Shown: positions 9,530 through 19,085 of the stretch, piece by piece
Position numbering within the stretch: the stretch's first letter is position 1
Layout of the letters: every line of letters starts with the position of its first letter
NCBI GenBank assembly: GCA_022592435.1
Contig: JABYQS010000348.1
Span: forward strand, 1-28,184
Direction: 5' to 3'
DNA from: Cerioporus squamosus
Lineage: Eukaryota > Basidiomycota > Agaricomycetes > Polyporales > Polyporaceae
DNA length: 28,184 nt
Position numbers and translations under genes: made by a program
Notes under the pieces: model-generated
Database searches by the model: none
Seen by the model: the letters and a program-made list of their open reading frames with translations, nothing else
What the model was told of the DNA's origin: nothing

Positions 9530-9838
9530 ATTCCCTATTTGTCTGAACGTCTGGAGTGCGGGCGCTTAGCAACTTTGTTCTCGACAATCATTGGCAGTGG
9601 CCACAATTCTGAAGCTCTTGCCACAAAACTCTCTGTTCAGCATCTCTCAGCACTAAAGCACCCCCTACATGTGTTGTATCCTCGGAATACCCCAGAAGTA
9701 CTTGTCCAGAATGCCTACAACATCTGCCATCTTCGGGGCCCAATGCGGAAAGCCCTTTCCGAAATGCAGGCAGAGCAACCACAGTGGGAGGACCTACGGA
9801 GGCCTAGGAAGCCGTCTCAGTTGACAGAATATGAATAG
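9530..9838 (+). pseudogene. unrecognised gene, 3' part, interrupted by the hAT element
   Basis: This is the continuation of the frame ending at 3376. The right duplication reads ATT CCC TA and the next base completes the codon as TAT, giving ...VIPYLSERLECGRL across the restored junction. The frame stays open for 100 more codons (including HPLHVLYPRNTPEVLVQNAY and NICHLRGPMRKAL) to TAG at 9836-9838. I do not recognise the product. Codons after the TAG (GILDVV) read plausibly for a few residues, so the stop may not be the original one. Confidence 0.5.
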
Positions 9839-9903
9839 GGGATTCTGGATGTGGTGAGTGGTTTACAAGGTATGTCCAAATGGTCTGGCCATCTGAATGT
9901 CTG

Positions 9904-9964
9904 CAGCGTCTGAAAACACATCTGACAGTGTCTGAAACGTCTGCATCAGACATTTCAGACGCTG
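9904..9964. repeat. short inverted repeat with repeated TCTGAAA words
   Basis: CAGCGTCTGAAA at 9904-9915 is the exact reverse complement of 9953-9964. The 37 bases between carry more copies of TCTGA. It could be a small fold-back element or a remnant; no target duplication is visible. Confidence 0.5.
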
Positions 9965-9979
9965 GAAATCTGGAATTTC

Positions 9980-10413
9980 TAATGAGGTGTGGCGATGGCG
10001 AGATCCCTCCAATTTACAACAGATTGCCATGAGAGGTAGTAGGTGACGGACCATCAGGAGAGGACCAGAGCTCAAGGGCCGAGCAGGGTGCTTGAAGATG
10101 CTCTCAGCTACGAGTGTTTCTGGGACAAGGAGGAAGATGGCGGTGAGAATCTCCGTAGGCAGCTTGTTGATTGGGGTGTTTGCGTTGATAGCACGACTGA
10201 CAAGAGTAGTACACATCCGGAGAGTGACATTGAGGTCCTGCAGAGCGACCGCACTGTCGACATGCGTAAGGAATTGCAATGCGCATGTTATAGACATTGG
10301 TCGTACCTCTGCCCTATGTCTGACTCATTGAGCTCATGCGAGACAGTCTCCAGGGCCCTACAAGCATGGCAGAACACTCGGCTGGGCTGTCGTCGGCTGA
10401 ATGTGATACCCAT
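9980..10413 (-). pseudogene. F-box protein gene, truncated and frameshifted
   Basis: Exon 1 is 10413-10307 (start MGITFSRRQPS). A 53-bp intron (GTACGA...CGACAG) separates it from exon 2 at 10253. Exon 2 carries a helical segment and then an F-box of the type common in mushroom genomes: INKLPTEILTAIFLLVPETL followed after 30 residues by LLPLMAICCK. The expected continuation WRDLAIATP is present but in another frame. The shift lies at about 10010-10017, and a TAG follows at once (about 9980). The leucine-rich or other substrate-binding C-terminus is missing. In intact relatives the F-box binds Skp1 in an SCF ubiquitin ligase; this copy should not make a full protein. TATATAAG lies about 70 bp upstream. 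Confidence 0.75.
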
Positions 10414-10482
10414 AGTCCCAATGCGTATGGAGAAGGGTGGGTGAAGAGTTCGAGGCTGGTGATGGCGGAGACAACCTGGGAC

Positions 10483-10490
10483 CTTATATA
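10483..10490 (-). promoter_or_regulatory. TATA box upstream of the F-box relic
   Basis: On the minus strand this reads TATATAAG, about 70 bp upstream of the ATG at 10413, which is a normal fungal spacing. It supports 10413 as the original start. Confidence 0.5.
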
Positions 10491-11265
10491 GAACGGAGGG
10501 AGTCTGGGAGGCATACTCACCATGCCGAGCCAGCCTGGGACCATTGCAGCACCCTTGCACAGTCCTACACACAGCACGGAGTGTTGCTGTGGTGACTTTG
10601 CCTAGCATCTGGATGCGCCCACCTGTGGCGAGCAAGGAATTTCGGAGACGTGAGAGAATGGAATACATGACTTACAAGACTTGACCATAGCTTCGTCCTA
10701 ACGCACCTATCATCTGGGATACCACTTGAACGCATCGATAGCACTCAACCAATTCATCGGAATAGCGGAACACCAGAGGTCGGCCTCTACGACAAACAGG
10801 GGCTCACTTGGTATGCTCATAGTCCACCAATACCTATCGCCGCATAGACACTACTATTCTGCACATGCAAATCCGTGCTTCCGAGATGATGTTGACCTCG
10901 GGTGAGGAGAGCTGATGGCCAGGTGCACGACATGATGTTGGTCCTCTGGTTTCCGGTCGTCCTCTTGTGCAGCACATGGTGTTCTTTGTTGGACTTAGAG
11001 ATAGAGGACGCAGAACGACATAATAGGCCCGTGTACTAGACTTGAGGACCGTGGCATGCTTGTTGTTAGCGAAGGTAACAAGGAATATGGAGCATCATGA
11101 TTCATGTTGTGGTTGTAGTTGAAGTCGATGGCGCCCGTGAGGCACATTGGGCGCTGCGAGTACGTGACTTGCGTTGCTCCAGTCTCTGTTGCTCCTCCTT
11201 ATTTAAGTGCTCTCTTCTCCGCTTGAGCCTCCTTGCTACATCAGTGGAGCTGCAAAATACTTCTT
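10491..11265. other. intergenic, no recognised gene
   Basis: Only short frames are present on both strands and none gives a recognisable domain. The stretch is not obviously repetitive. Confidence 0.3.
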
Positions 11266-11367
11266 GGTCTTGTTGGCACTTGTTCGGACCAACAAGACCG
11301 GCAAGTGCAGTGCTCTTGCTGCTTGTTGATCTTGTTGACTCTTATCTGCCCCAACAAGATCAACAAG
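11266..11367. repeat. two adjacent perfect hairpins
   Basis: Hairpin 1: GGTCTTGTTGG (11266-11276) pairs with 11289-11299 across a 12-base loop. Hairpin 2: CTTGTTGATCTTGTTG (11322-11337) pairs perfectly with 11352-11367 across a 14-base loop. Both stems use the same CTTGTTG/CAACAAG word, so the two units look related. No flanking target duplication was found and no gene covers them with confidence. Confidence 0.8.
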
Positions 11368-12201
11368 TGTTTTGCGGTTTCACTAATGTAAGTTTTGCAT
11401 CACACCCGTCCTTTACGACATTTTTTGGTGGTTGTGAGAGTGGCGACAAAAGAATCCTCTACCGAAGATGATGAAGCACCATCCAACTCGGCTGAGGCAC
11501 AACTACTCATAAGGTTGACATGCAAGCCTCTGCAGTCACGTCGACCTTTGCTACGGACTCCTTGATATGCCAGCGGGGAAGCACCTTCTTTCGGGCTACT
11601 CTGCGCAAGTCAGCGACCATCGAGGTAAAGATGTGGTGTGTCCAGGTACCATTGCACAAGTGTGGATGGGTCGAGCTCTATTCATGAGTCTCCCATTTCA
11701 GAGCCTGTATTAATGGCGCGACTCGGACTCATGCGCCGGCACAGTATAGTGAATGAAAGCATGTCGTCGTTGTCCTTCCACGATTGGTTTCAACACAGCA
11801 CAGCTGCACATCCCTGGCTCTAGTGTTCAGTCCAGATGACTGAGTCATACTTGATGATTCTCCCTATCCACACCAGGTGCGTTGCGTTGTGCCTGCTATG
11901 GGGTACAAACTTACGCTCGCCACGTCTCCACCACAGGAACACTCATCCAGACACTCGTCTATCTTAGCGGCAAATGCCAGAAGATGTGACTTCATAGGTC
12001 CATCCATAGAAAGGCCCTTGAACACCCCAGGGAGCATGTTACCATGAGCTTCAGTGCATGCAGGGACAAGTTCGTGTTCTGAGTATCGTGCGGATGGGAG
12101 TTGCTGACGACGCAGGGTCATGCACGCTGCCTGAAAGAGTATCGACACAGCTTATGCTGCATCTGGGATACTGATCAATTATGTGTGAGCCTCATCACAT
12201 T
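11368..12201. other. intergenic, one coding-like exon fragment on the minus strand
   Basis: On the minus strand, 12132-11915 is bounded by a good acceptor (CTCTTTCAG) and a strong donor (GTAAGTTTG). It reads open throughout, including MKSHLLAFAAKIDECLDEC and SCGGDVAS. I do not recognise it and found no neighbouring exon. Nothing else is supported in this stretch. Confidence 0.25.
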
Positions 12202-12209
12202 GTTGCTGC

Positions 12210-12738
12210 TAGTGTTGTGGAATCCTGTCCTAGGACACATCAAGGACACGTAACAGGACAGGACTTGGACTGCAAAGGACCGGACTTCACATGTGTCCTT
12301 AATGTGTCCTGTCCATTGACGTGTCCTCAGTCCTTGTCAATCATGATGGTGACAAGGACCCATAAGGACTGGTCCTCATCCACACATCTGGTCAACTTTG
12401 ACTTGACTTCTTACAGCCCTCAGCTGATGGTATTCAGTGTCTACAACCTATTAGAACATGGTTTATGGATAATAGAAGACATTAACACTGCAGGGAGAAG
12501 GATATACCATGAAATTTATTGCTCTATACGAGGTAGGACCAGTCTGGACTGGTCCTGATACAGGTCCTGTCCTTGTTACGGCTCAAGTATCATGAGGACA
12601 CATGAGGACATGTGTCCTCAAAGGACACGTGTCCTGGGTCCTGTCCTCATCAAGTCTATGTGTCCTGTCCTCAGTCCTGTCTCGTGTCCTACCTCAGGGG
12701 GGTCAAAAGACAGGACAGGACAGGACTCCACAACACTA
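12210..12738 (+). mobile_element. hAT-type MITE, copy D
   Basis: This 529-bp copy has perfect ends (TAGTGTTGTGG ... CACAACACTA) and a perfect 8-bp duplication GTTGCTGC (12202-12209 and 12739-12746). It has the same orientation as copy B and about 98.7% identity to it by eye. It ends about 100 bp beyond the stop codon of the broken BTB gene. Confidence 0.95.
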
Positions 12739-12835
12739 GTTGCTGCAGATACTACATACCAGGTGTATGTACCATCCCACCCAGTCGACATCTCAATGTC
12801 CTGCTCGTACCAGGAGCGTCAGCCTTCTTCTCGAA

Positions 12836-14012
12836 TCAATGGACAGGACATTCTCCCGGCCACCCCAGAATGCGCACAGTCAAAATGCACGGGAGATCTC
12901 TCCATGTTCTCCGGAGTATACCATCCTGTCGACTATCGAGCATGCTACTGCAATGCTGGCACAGTCGAAAGTGCTTCCACAGGCCCGAGAACGCCTTCTC
13001 CACCACAGTCGGTCCCCACAAGATCTTCAGCAGGTCATGCCACCTCGGTGAATGACCCACCATCCGCGCATGCCACGTGTTGAGCCACTGCAGCGCGTCC
13101 TCGCAGCTGCCTCTGCTCCGACAGCCCTGCGCGACCTCCACCATGTACACCCTGCCCGCGTTGTCGATTGCTCGGACGACCATGCGCCGCTCGGCCGCGA
13201 TGCACAGCGTGAGGTCCTTCGACTTCAGCCGGACCTTGACGCCATCCTCGCACTTTCACCCGTTGACGAATATATCCGTGTCCTTGAGCATCGTGCACGA
13301 CATGACAACGAGCGGGAGGAGTGTGTGCGCGTCCGTGAGGCGGGCGAGGTTGAGCAAGCCGATAGCGTGTGGGTACTTGAACCCGGGAGGAAGGCGTTGG
13401 CGGCCGTTGGCTTGGAAGTCGTCGTAGTCGTCGGTGCAGTAGGCTTTGAGGTGCGCGAGTGCATGGTCACGCAGATCCGTGCGCTCGTATTTTTGGCCTA
13501 GTATTGCGCACGCCCACACCACGTTGAAGCTGGGTATCGGTTCAAGCGAAGTACTGGTTGGTACGACGGGTAAGCTACTTCGAACTTAGGACATCAGGAT
13601 GTGAAAGAGGTACTCACTGATCATGAATCTTGCTCAGGGTGCGCAGGAAGTGCCGGACTTCCGCGGCAGGCTCTTCCAGGCAGAGGACCGGCATCCATCC
13701 AGGAAGAAGCACCTTGGTCCGCTCCTCGTTCACGCACTGCGCGAGATACGGAGAGAGCGCGAGCACGCTGTCGCGCGCGAGGAACACGACTCCCTGTGCG
13801 AGCACCATGCTGGTGCCCACAGGGTTCCACACCTCCATGTCCTGTTGGACGAGGCCGGCTTTGGACATGATCCGTTCAATCTCGGTGATAGGATCGGAGA
13901 CAGCTGCAGTATTAGCATCTGCAAGCTGTTGCTGTTCCGGGAGGGATGGCTCGGTGTTCGATAGAGGAGGTCCACCTTGTGGGTAGGAGCCCGCAAGAAG
14001 CATGCCCAGCAT
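12836..14012 (-). pseudogene. BTB/POZ family protein with an in-frame stop
   Basis: Exon 1 is 14012-13618, the intron is 13617-13554 (GTGAGT...AACCAG), and exon 2 is 13553-12836. The total is 371 codons, with one internal TGA at 13258-13256, right after MLKDTDIFVNG. The frame continues at once with KCEDGVKVRLKSKDLTLC and runs to a normal end. The C-terminus carries the family signature (LCQHC, then W..LP...LGWPG), so the stop interrupts an otherwise complete gene. The first half is a diverged BTB domain (VGTSMVLAQGVVFLARDSVL...VRHFLRTL) that lacks the WFDDGT start of its neighbours. An extra upstream intron ending CTAATACTGCAG (about 13902) is possible, so the start is unsure. It could also be a single-base sequencing error. 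Confidence 0.75.
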
Positions 14013-14460
14013 GGCGGAGGCGTCGACTGGAGAGTGAGAGGGGTGCAGAGTCCGGGAGAGGTCTGCTCAGCACACAGACCGACAGCCCCAGATATACGAC
14101 GCGATGGAGACACATACGCTCATATTGTTTGTTGCCTTCGAACCCTGGGTGCTTGAGCCTGTGCGACGAATGCTGCACACACGGCAACGGGAGTTCGGGT
14201 GGGCGCGAAGCTAGCAAATGTCCTTATTGTCAGTATGCATTAGCAGATGTTACAGCAATAATAAGGATGATTCCGAGTACTTCTCGTGCTGGAGCGCAAG
14301 ACAAAAGAAGCGTGAGAATGCAGCCCCTCCAGTGCCATGGTCCAGCGCGCGGAGCCATGTAGACATGGCATCGAGGTTAAGATGGTCTTTAGAAGCCGAA
14401 GGGTACGGTACACGAGGCGTCAATCCGAGGGACGTGGCGTTCTGGACCATGGTGGACAAC
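14013..14460. other. intergenic between the broken BTB gene and the 7-TM gene
   Basis: This must hold the promoter of the broken BTB gene and the 3' end of the 7-TM gene, both on the minus strand. No further gene is recognised; open frames here are short and unsupported. Confidence 0.3.
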
Positions 14461-15735
14461 TTAAGCTGTCTGGGTGCCCAACTTCTCGCCATCGCTATCA
14501 GGCTCACGGGCAGTCTCAACAGCGTGAAGCTCCCAGAGAACGATTGCCGAGGTAGAGATGCCCTGCGCGATTATATCGCATCAATTTTATGCAGTCGGAG
14601 AGAAATCGGGAATGCAACTCACAATGAAGGATGGCATGCCGCCGATGATCCACTTGGGCAGCGGCTGCGGGAGCCCCAGAACCACGTATATGAGTAGACC
14701 GAGCGATGCTGCGAAGTAGACCACCGCAGACTGGATGATGACGTCTGCGACAAGGACGACTATGCGAGTGAGGTGCGGCGAGACGGCGAGGTGGGGATTG
14801 TGAATGCCAGTGCGCGTGCGTGTGTGCGTTCGGATTAGACGACCGATGATTAGGACTGCCCCGTGCGACGTACGAGATCGACATTGAGTGAGCTCAGAAG
14901 CATACATGGGGCACGAGCACGACATACCTGAGCAAAGCCCGTTCGTCACGCAAGAGAACCCGAAGAAGAGCACGGTACGGATGTCGCCAGTGAGATTGTC
15001 CTCGAAGCGGAAGAGGTTCGCGACCATCATCCCGCCAGCCACTATCATAGAGACACAAATGATGAGTGACGTGCTATGCAGCGTGGTGTGAAGAGCGAAC
15101 GCACCAATAGAAGCCAACCAGAACAACGCGGGAGTGAAGGCCGCCCAGTGATTGCGGTCCCACACGACGTACAACCGGTGAACCTGTGCGGCACACGAAG
15201 CTGTGAGTCTCGAGCTCGGGCGCCGTGTATATCAAATTGGTACGCACCATGAAGGCATCCGCGAGGACGATCTGTATGAAGAGAATTGTCATCTTGGTGG
15301 CCCAGTGCGACTGTCTGTCCGGTCGGATGTCTGTCAGCCCGTGCATCATCGCATCTGGATTTCCGGCTTTGACGACGAAGCCATGCAGACTTGCATCGAT
15401 ATCGAGCACCAGATACTACGACATAGTTGACGTTAATGGATGCGATCAGAAGGATGAACTTGTGAGACGCACTGTTAGGGCTAGCATGAACATGAGACCT
15501 AACACAACGGCAGGACTGACCCTCCGAAGAACGGAGCGATGTGGAGTGACATTCCTGCCAACGAGTAGCCACAGCGAGGCTGCGCAGGCCCCGGAGAAGA
15601 GCCCGAAGAACAGAGTGTCCACCGTCAACGAGACAAGCGCAGATGAGAGAATCGCCTGAGGAAAACTTGTGAGAGCTCGAAGAGCACAAAGAACGGACAC
15701 CGTACCTTATCGTAGTCAATGTTGGACATAATCAT
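14461..15735 (-). CDS. seven-transmembrane protein of unknown function, six exons
   Basis: Exons: 15735-15706, 15655-15473, 15415-15248, 15183-14928, 14855-14623, 14562-14461. They join in frame to 324 codons including TAA (323 aa). All introns are 50-72 bp with GT/AG ends. It starts MIMSNIDYDK; the second ATG at 15729 is an alternative. Seven hydrophobic spans are visible, with LADAFMVHRLYVVW at the end of span 3, a motif typical of a large uncharacterised 7-TM family in mushroom fungi. The C-terminus is short and polar (HAVETAREPDSDGEK). It is presumably a plasma- or endomembrane protein; a receptor-like role is often guessed for such proteins, but nothing here shows it. It is transcribed in the same direction as the BTB genes around it. 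Confidence 0.85.
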
Positions 15736-15792
15736 GGTCGTTACAGGAGGCCCGGGGAAGGCAAGCCTGTGTTCATGATGTCCTGCCAAGGC

Positions 15793-15800
15793 TTAAATAG
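15793..15800 (-). promoter_or_regulatory. TATA-like box of the 7-TM gene
   Basis: On the minus strand this reads CTATTTAAG, about 60 bp upstream of the ATG at 15735. Confidence 0.45.
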
Positions 15801-16664
15801 TTCGTCGTGGCGTGTCAAGCGTCCGACTGCGAGTGGCGTCGGAGCGTCGAGGCAATGCGGGCAATTTTGATCTGCGTGACCTTTTGTGAGTGGGCGGTTC
15901 TCTTCACCTTGTCTGCCAGAGCGATGACATCTGGAAGAACCCCTACCGCCCGAGGACTCGGAAGTACAGGCGGGATATGATGTCCTCCGCCCAGGACAAG
16001 CCGGGCGTCCAAACGGCCTTGTACTATGGGTGGCGGGGTATTGATCTCGATACTAGTACTTGACTTGGATCTGAGACTATTCCTGTGTAGGTTGTGAATA
16101 CTCAAGTCGAAGACCTCCACATGCAGGAGGAGAAGCAGAGGGGTACACGGGCTCGTCGTGCCGGACGGCGGGGTGCAAAGTGCGTGGGAATCACCTGCCA
16201 TTGCGCTCCCACTCGGATCGGATGCACTGCAGATGCACGCCGCCGCCCATGAGCAAAGCATGCCTTCCGAGAGGGTATTGACGAGGTCACAGGATATATT
16301 GCTCTTGACGCGGAACTCGTCGCATCTGTCACCGCTGCCGGTTGTATCGACCTTTCATGACGGGAACTTGGAGACACAAGTTCGACTGACATGGACGTAA
16401 GTCAACATTCTTCCACAGCGACAAAATTCGCGTGGCACACTCTCATAGTAGCCTGAAGCTGACTGAGATAGTATTAAGCTCGTTCAGCAGCGATTCCAAT
16501 AACCGACTAAAGTCGGACTGACGTAAGTACTCACATGCGGTATTGAACCGACGCAACATATAAACCGCTTTGAGTGATCTGTGAATTAACACGAGTCGGT
16601 GAGGTCGCAATATCCCCGTCGCGGGAGCCAAGGGACGCACCTGCTACGGCCAACCTCCAGGCTA
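15801..16664. other. intergenic, unassigned open frames
   Basis: A minus-strand frame (16261-15815, 148 codons) and a plus-strand frame (16158-16400) are open, but neither has a recognisable domain or clear splice context. The left end of the minus frame almost reaches the 7-TM promoter. I treat both as chance frames in GC-rich DNA. A short inverted repeat CCGACTaaAGTCGG lies near 16502-16515. Confidence 0.3.
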
Positions 16665-17710
16665 CTACCATCCGGGCACATCAATCCCGAGCATGGACGG
16701 CAAGTGCCCCCAGTGATGCCTTTGTCGTTCCAGTTGGCGTTCTTTGACAGCCGCTGAGCACCCTGTACACAGCCGAGGCCCGCCGCTTCCAGGTAGCGTA
16801 TAGTTCAGGATGACAACGGGGTTTGGCAACTGCGCGGAATGGACCTCTCGAGCCGCGATGTCCGACAGGCCCTGAAGCGCACGTCGACACGCATCGTTCC
16901 CGTCCTTCAGCGAGCAGGATCCGGAAGGGAGAGGCGTGTAGGTCGTGAAGTAGGCAAGGATGGTTGCCTTGAGCAATCTGGCTTTGGCAATGAAGCACAA
17001 GCCGAGATCCTCGGGCGAAAGCGTCTCCCGCTCTCCGTCGCTGTATGTGAACCCCTCTACGATATCCGTACTCATCCGACAGCACACCATCAGTGCTACC
17101 GGGAGCAGGGTATATTCGCCCGTCAGTCGCGCGAGGTTCACCACCCCGATGGCATGCGCCAGCGTGAACCCGGGTGGCACCCAGGTTTTCCTGCTCTTGC
17201 AGACGAGGAGGTCCGTGGTAAAGTGATCCTTCAAGTAGTCCATCGCTTGCTGATATATGGACGTCATTTGATACTTGTGTCCCAGACAAACGCAGGCAGC
17301 GACCACTTCGAATGAGGGATCAGATCGTTTCACGAAGATGCTGCAGACGCATCATGCTGTTAGCTGTGTCGCTCCTCAGGACAAGGCGAGACGTACCCTT
17401 GCTCTTCGGGATGGAACATCACACGCAGAATATTCCGCCAGTCGCGAGCTGAATCAGTGACGTGGACGGTGGGGCATGGCAAGTCCTCGGACTCGTCCGG
17501 GATTGTCGGCTGAGGGAAAGCGAGCATGTCTTCGAAGACCGCGAACCGTTCGGCGAGGTAACTCCTGTAGACACGGAACTCGGTGTGCTGCGCGACAATG
17601 ATGATCGTCCCGTCGTCGAACCAGAGCTCGTCGTCCCTCGTACGCGGAGGCTCCGATTGAAGCGCCTCGGGGTCTGCCAACGTTGCTGAGAGTGTGTTGG
17701 ACTTCGACAT
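16665..17710 (-). CDS. BTB/POZ domain protein, paralogue 1
   Basis: Exon 1 is 17710-17397, the intron is 17396-17341 (GTACGT...CTGCAG), and exon 2 is 17340-16665. Together they give 330 codons (329 aa). The chosen start (MSKSNTLSATL) follows directly on the acceptor of a 5'-UTR intron (17776-17711, GTGAGT...TTACAG); an upstream in-frame ATG at 17776 overlaps that donor and is less likely. The BTB domain begins at about residue 24 (DDELWFDDGTIIIVAQHTEF, then FRVYRSYLAERFAVFEDML). The second half has the alpha-helical LGHKYQM...AIGVVNLARLT block, then GFTYSDGERETLS, an LCTGC pair and W..LPSMLGIDVPGW. BTB domains mediate dimerisation and, in some proteins, Cullin-3 binding; the role of this fungal subfamily is not known. 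Confidence 0.9.
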
Positions 17711-17776
17711 CTGTAACGCGCTAGTATCAGGCAGGCGAGAGAGCGAGAGAGCAAGAGAGCCGAGATATGTACTCAC
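17711..17776 (-). other. 5'-UTR intron of BTB paralogue 1
   Basis: GTGAGTACAT ... GCGTTACAG on the minus strand, 66 bp, ends exactly at the A of the ATG. It contains a (CT)-rich run GCTCTCTTGCTCTCTCGCTC. It is inferred from splice consensus only. Confidence 0.55.
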
Positions 17777-17991
17777 AGTGTATGAGGGTGTGCCCGCGTG
17801 TTGTCGTTACGAGAGAAAGAGACGAAGCGCGGAGGCGGATGCAATCACTCACCTCATGCTGCTGCGTAGCCCGGCGCCAGGCTGTGAGTCCCGTCGGTCA
17901 CTCGTCGTCAAGGAGCGTAAGTCATGAGTTCCCAGAGCAAACAAGCAATTACACGGAACTTAGAGGAATGCGGATGCACCCTGTCCAGTGT

Positions 17992-19085
17992 CTAAATGTC
18001 TTGGCCCCAATTCGCGAGATCAAGCCCGAAGAAGGACGGGAGTCGCTTCCACAGCGCTTTATGCTCCTCCTCCTCGCACTCCCGGAACATCTCCCAACAA
18101 GGGTCACAGAATGTCGTATTTCTGACATCATCGGACAGATGTGCCTCCAAATGAAGGAAAGGCTCCGGATGCTTGAGGCCGTACGCTGTGTTGTTTGCCA
18201 CGGTGAAGAACTTCTTGCACGCCGCAGCCGCGAAACATGTGTTGTTGCTGCGGCAGGGCTTCTTGCGGCGTCTCGAGGTGTCGGAGACAGCGAGGAAGCT
18301 GCGGGTGTACTTCCCGTATGTCTCCTGCATGAGCTTCGATCTCGCCACGAGGCAGCGCTCGAGGTCCTCCGATGATAGCATCTCCCGCTCGCCGTCGCTG
18401 TACACGAAGCCTTGGGTGATGTTGGTGAGCTGGCAGCATTTGAAGAGGGCTACGGGAAGGAGAGTGTGCGCTTCAGTCAATCGAGCGAGGTTGACCACTC
18501 CTATGGCAGAGGAGCGAACGAAGCCGTGGGGAGGCCACATGATGGTTTGTCGGTAAAGAGGGGGATGGAAGAGGGTCTTGAGATAATCGAGTGCTTCGCG
18601 CTGGATATGGACCATGTCGTACTTGTGTCCGAGGCGAACACATGACGCAAGGGTATCGAATGATGGACATGGCGGTCCTTGGTGGAAGAAGCTGTGCGTT
18701 CGGAATATCAGACGACCGAAAGGCCCTAGAGCGATATTCGATAGAACGACAGACGCGCGACTCACCAAGTGTCGCTCCTTGGCATGTAGAGGCGGAAGAC
18801 ATTTCGCCAATCTCTCGCATAATCACAGAGATGAACAACGGGACACTGATAGTCGCATTGGTCCTCGGTGTTGCAAATGGCGGGCTGTGGGAGCGAGAGG
18901 AGTTCCTTGAACATAGGGAATCGATCCTGGAGCAGGCCTCGGTAAACGCGAAATTCGGTGTCCTGAATGACGAGGACGATCGTCCCATCGTCGAACCAGA
19001 ATTCGTCGTCTCGTTTGCGCGATGGGGTGCCTTTTTGCTGATTCATCGTTTTGATCGCTGGTGTCTCAGTCATGTCTGCCACCAT
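17992..19085 (-). CDS. BTB/POZ domain protein, paralogue 2
   Basis: Exon 1 is 19085-18766, the intron is 18765-18692 (GTGAGT...CGCACAG), and exon 2 is 18691-17992. This gives 340 codons (339 aa). The start is MVADMTETPAI. The BTB domain opens with DDEFWFDDGTIVLVIQDTEF at about residue 26 and ends near the intron (DYARDWRNVFRL). The second exon carries VRLGHKYDMVHIQREALDYL, AIGVVNLARLTEAHTLLPV, GFVYSDGEREMLSSEDLERC, a Cys-rich stretch (CFAAAACKKF), FCDPCWEM and LWKRLPSFFGLDLANW. The intron lies at the same place as in the neighbours, supporting tandem duplication. About 280 bp of spacer separates it from paralogue 1. Confidence 0.9.

Noticed and set aside
11097..11471. A 124-codon plus-strand gene
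   Set aside because: The frame runs straight through the two perfect hairpins and has repetitive Leu/Val/Ser content; the structure explains the sequence better.
1358..12558. An open frame of about 95-135 codons in the centre of all four MITE copies
   Set aside because: It stays open in all copies, but copy A differs from B and D mostly by amino-acid-changing substitutions, there is no domain, and transcription signals are absent. It looks like a chance frame in a young repeat.
15815..16261. A 148-codon minus-strand gene upstream of the 7-TM gene
   Set aside because: No domain; its end almost touches the 7-TM promoter, and nearby frames on the other strand are equally good.
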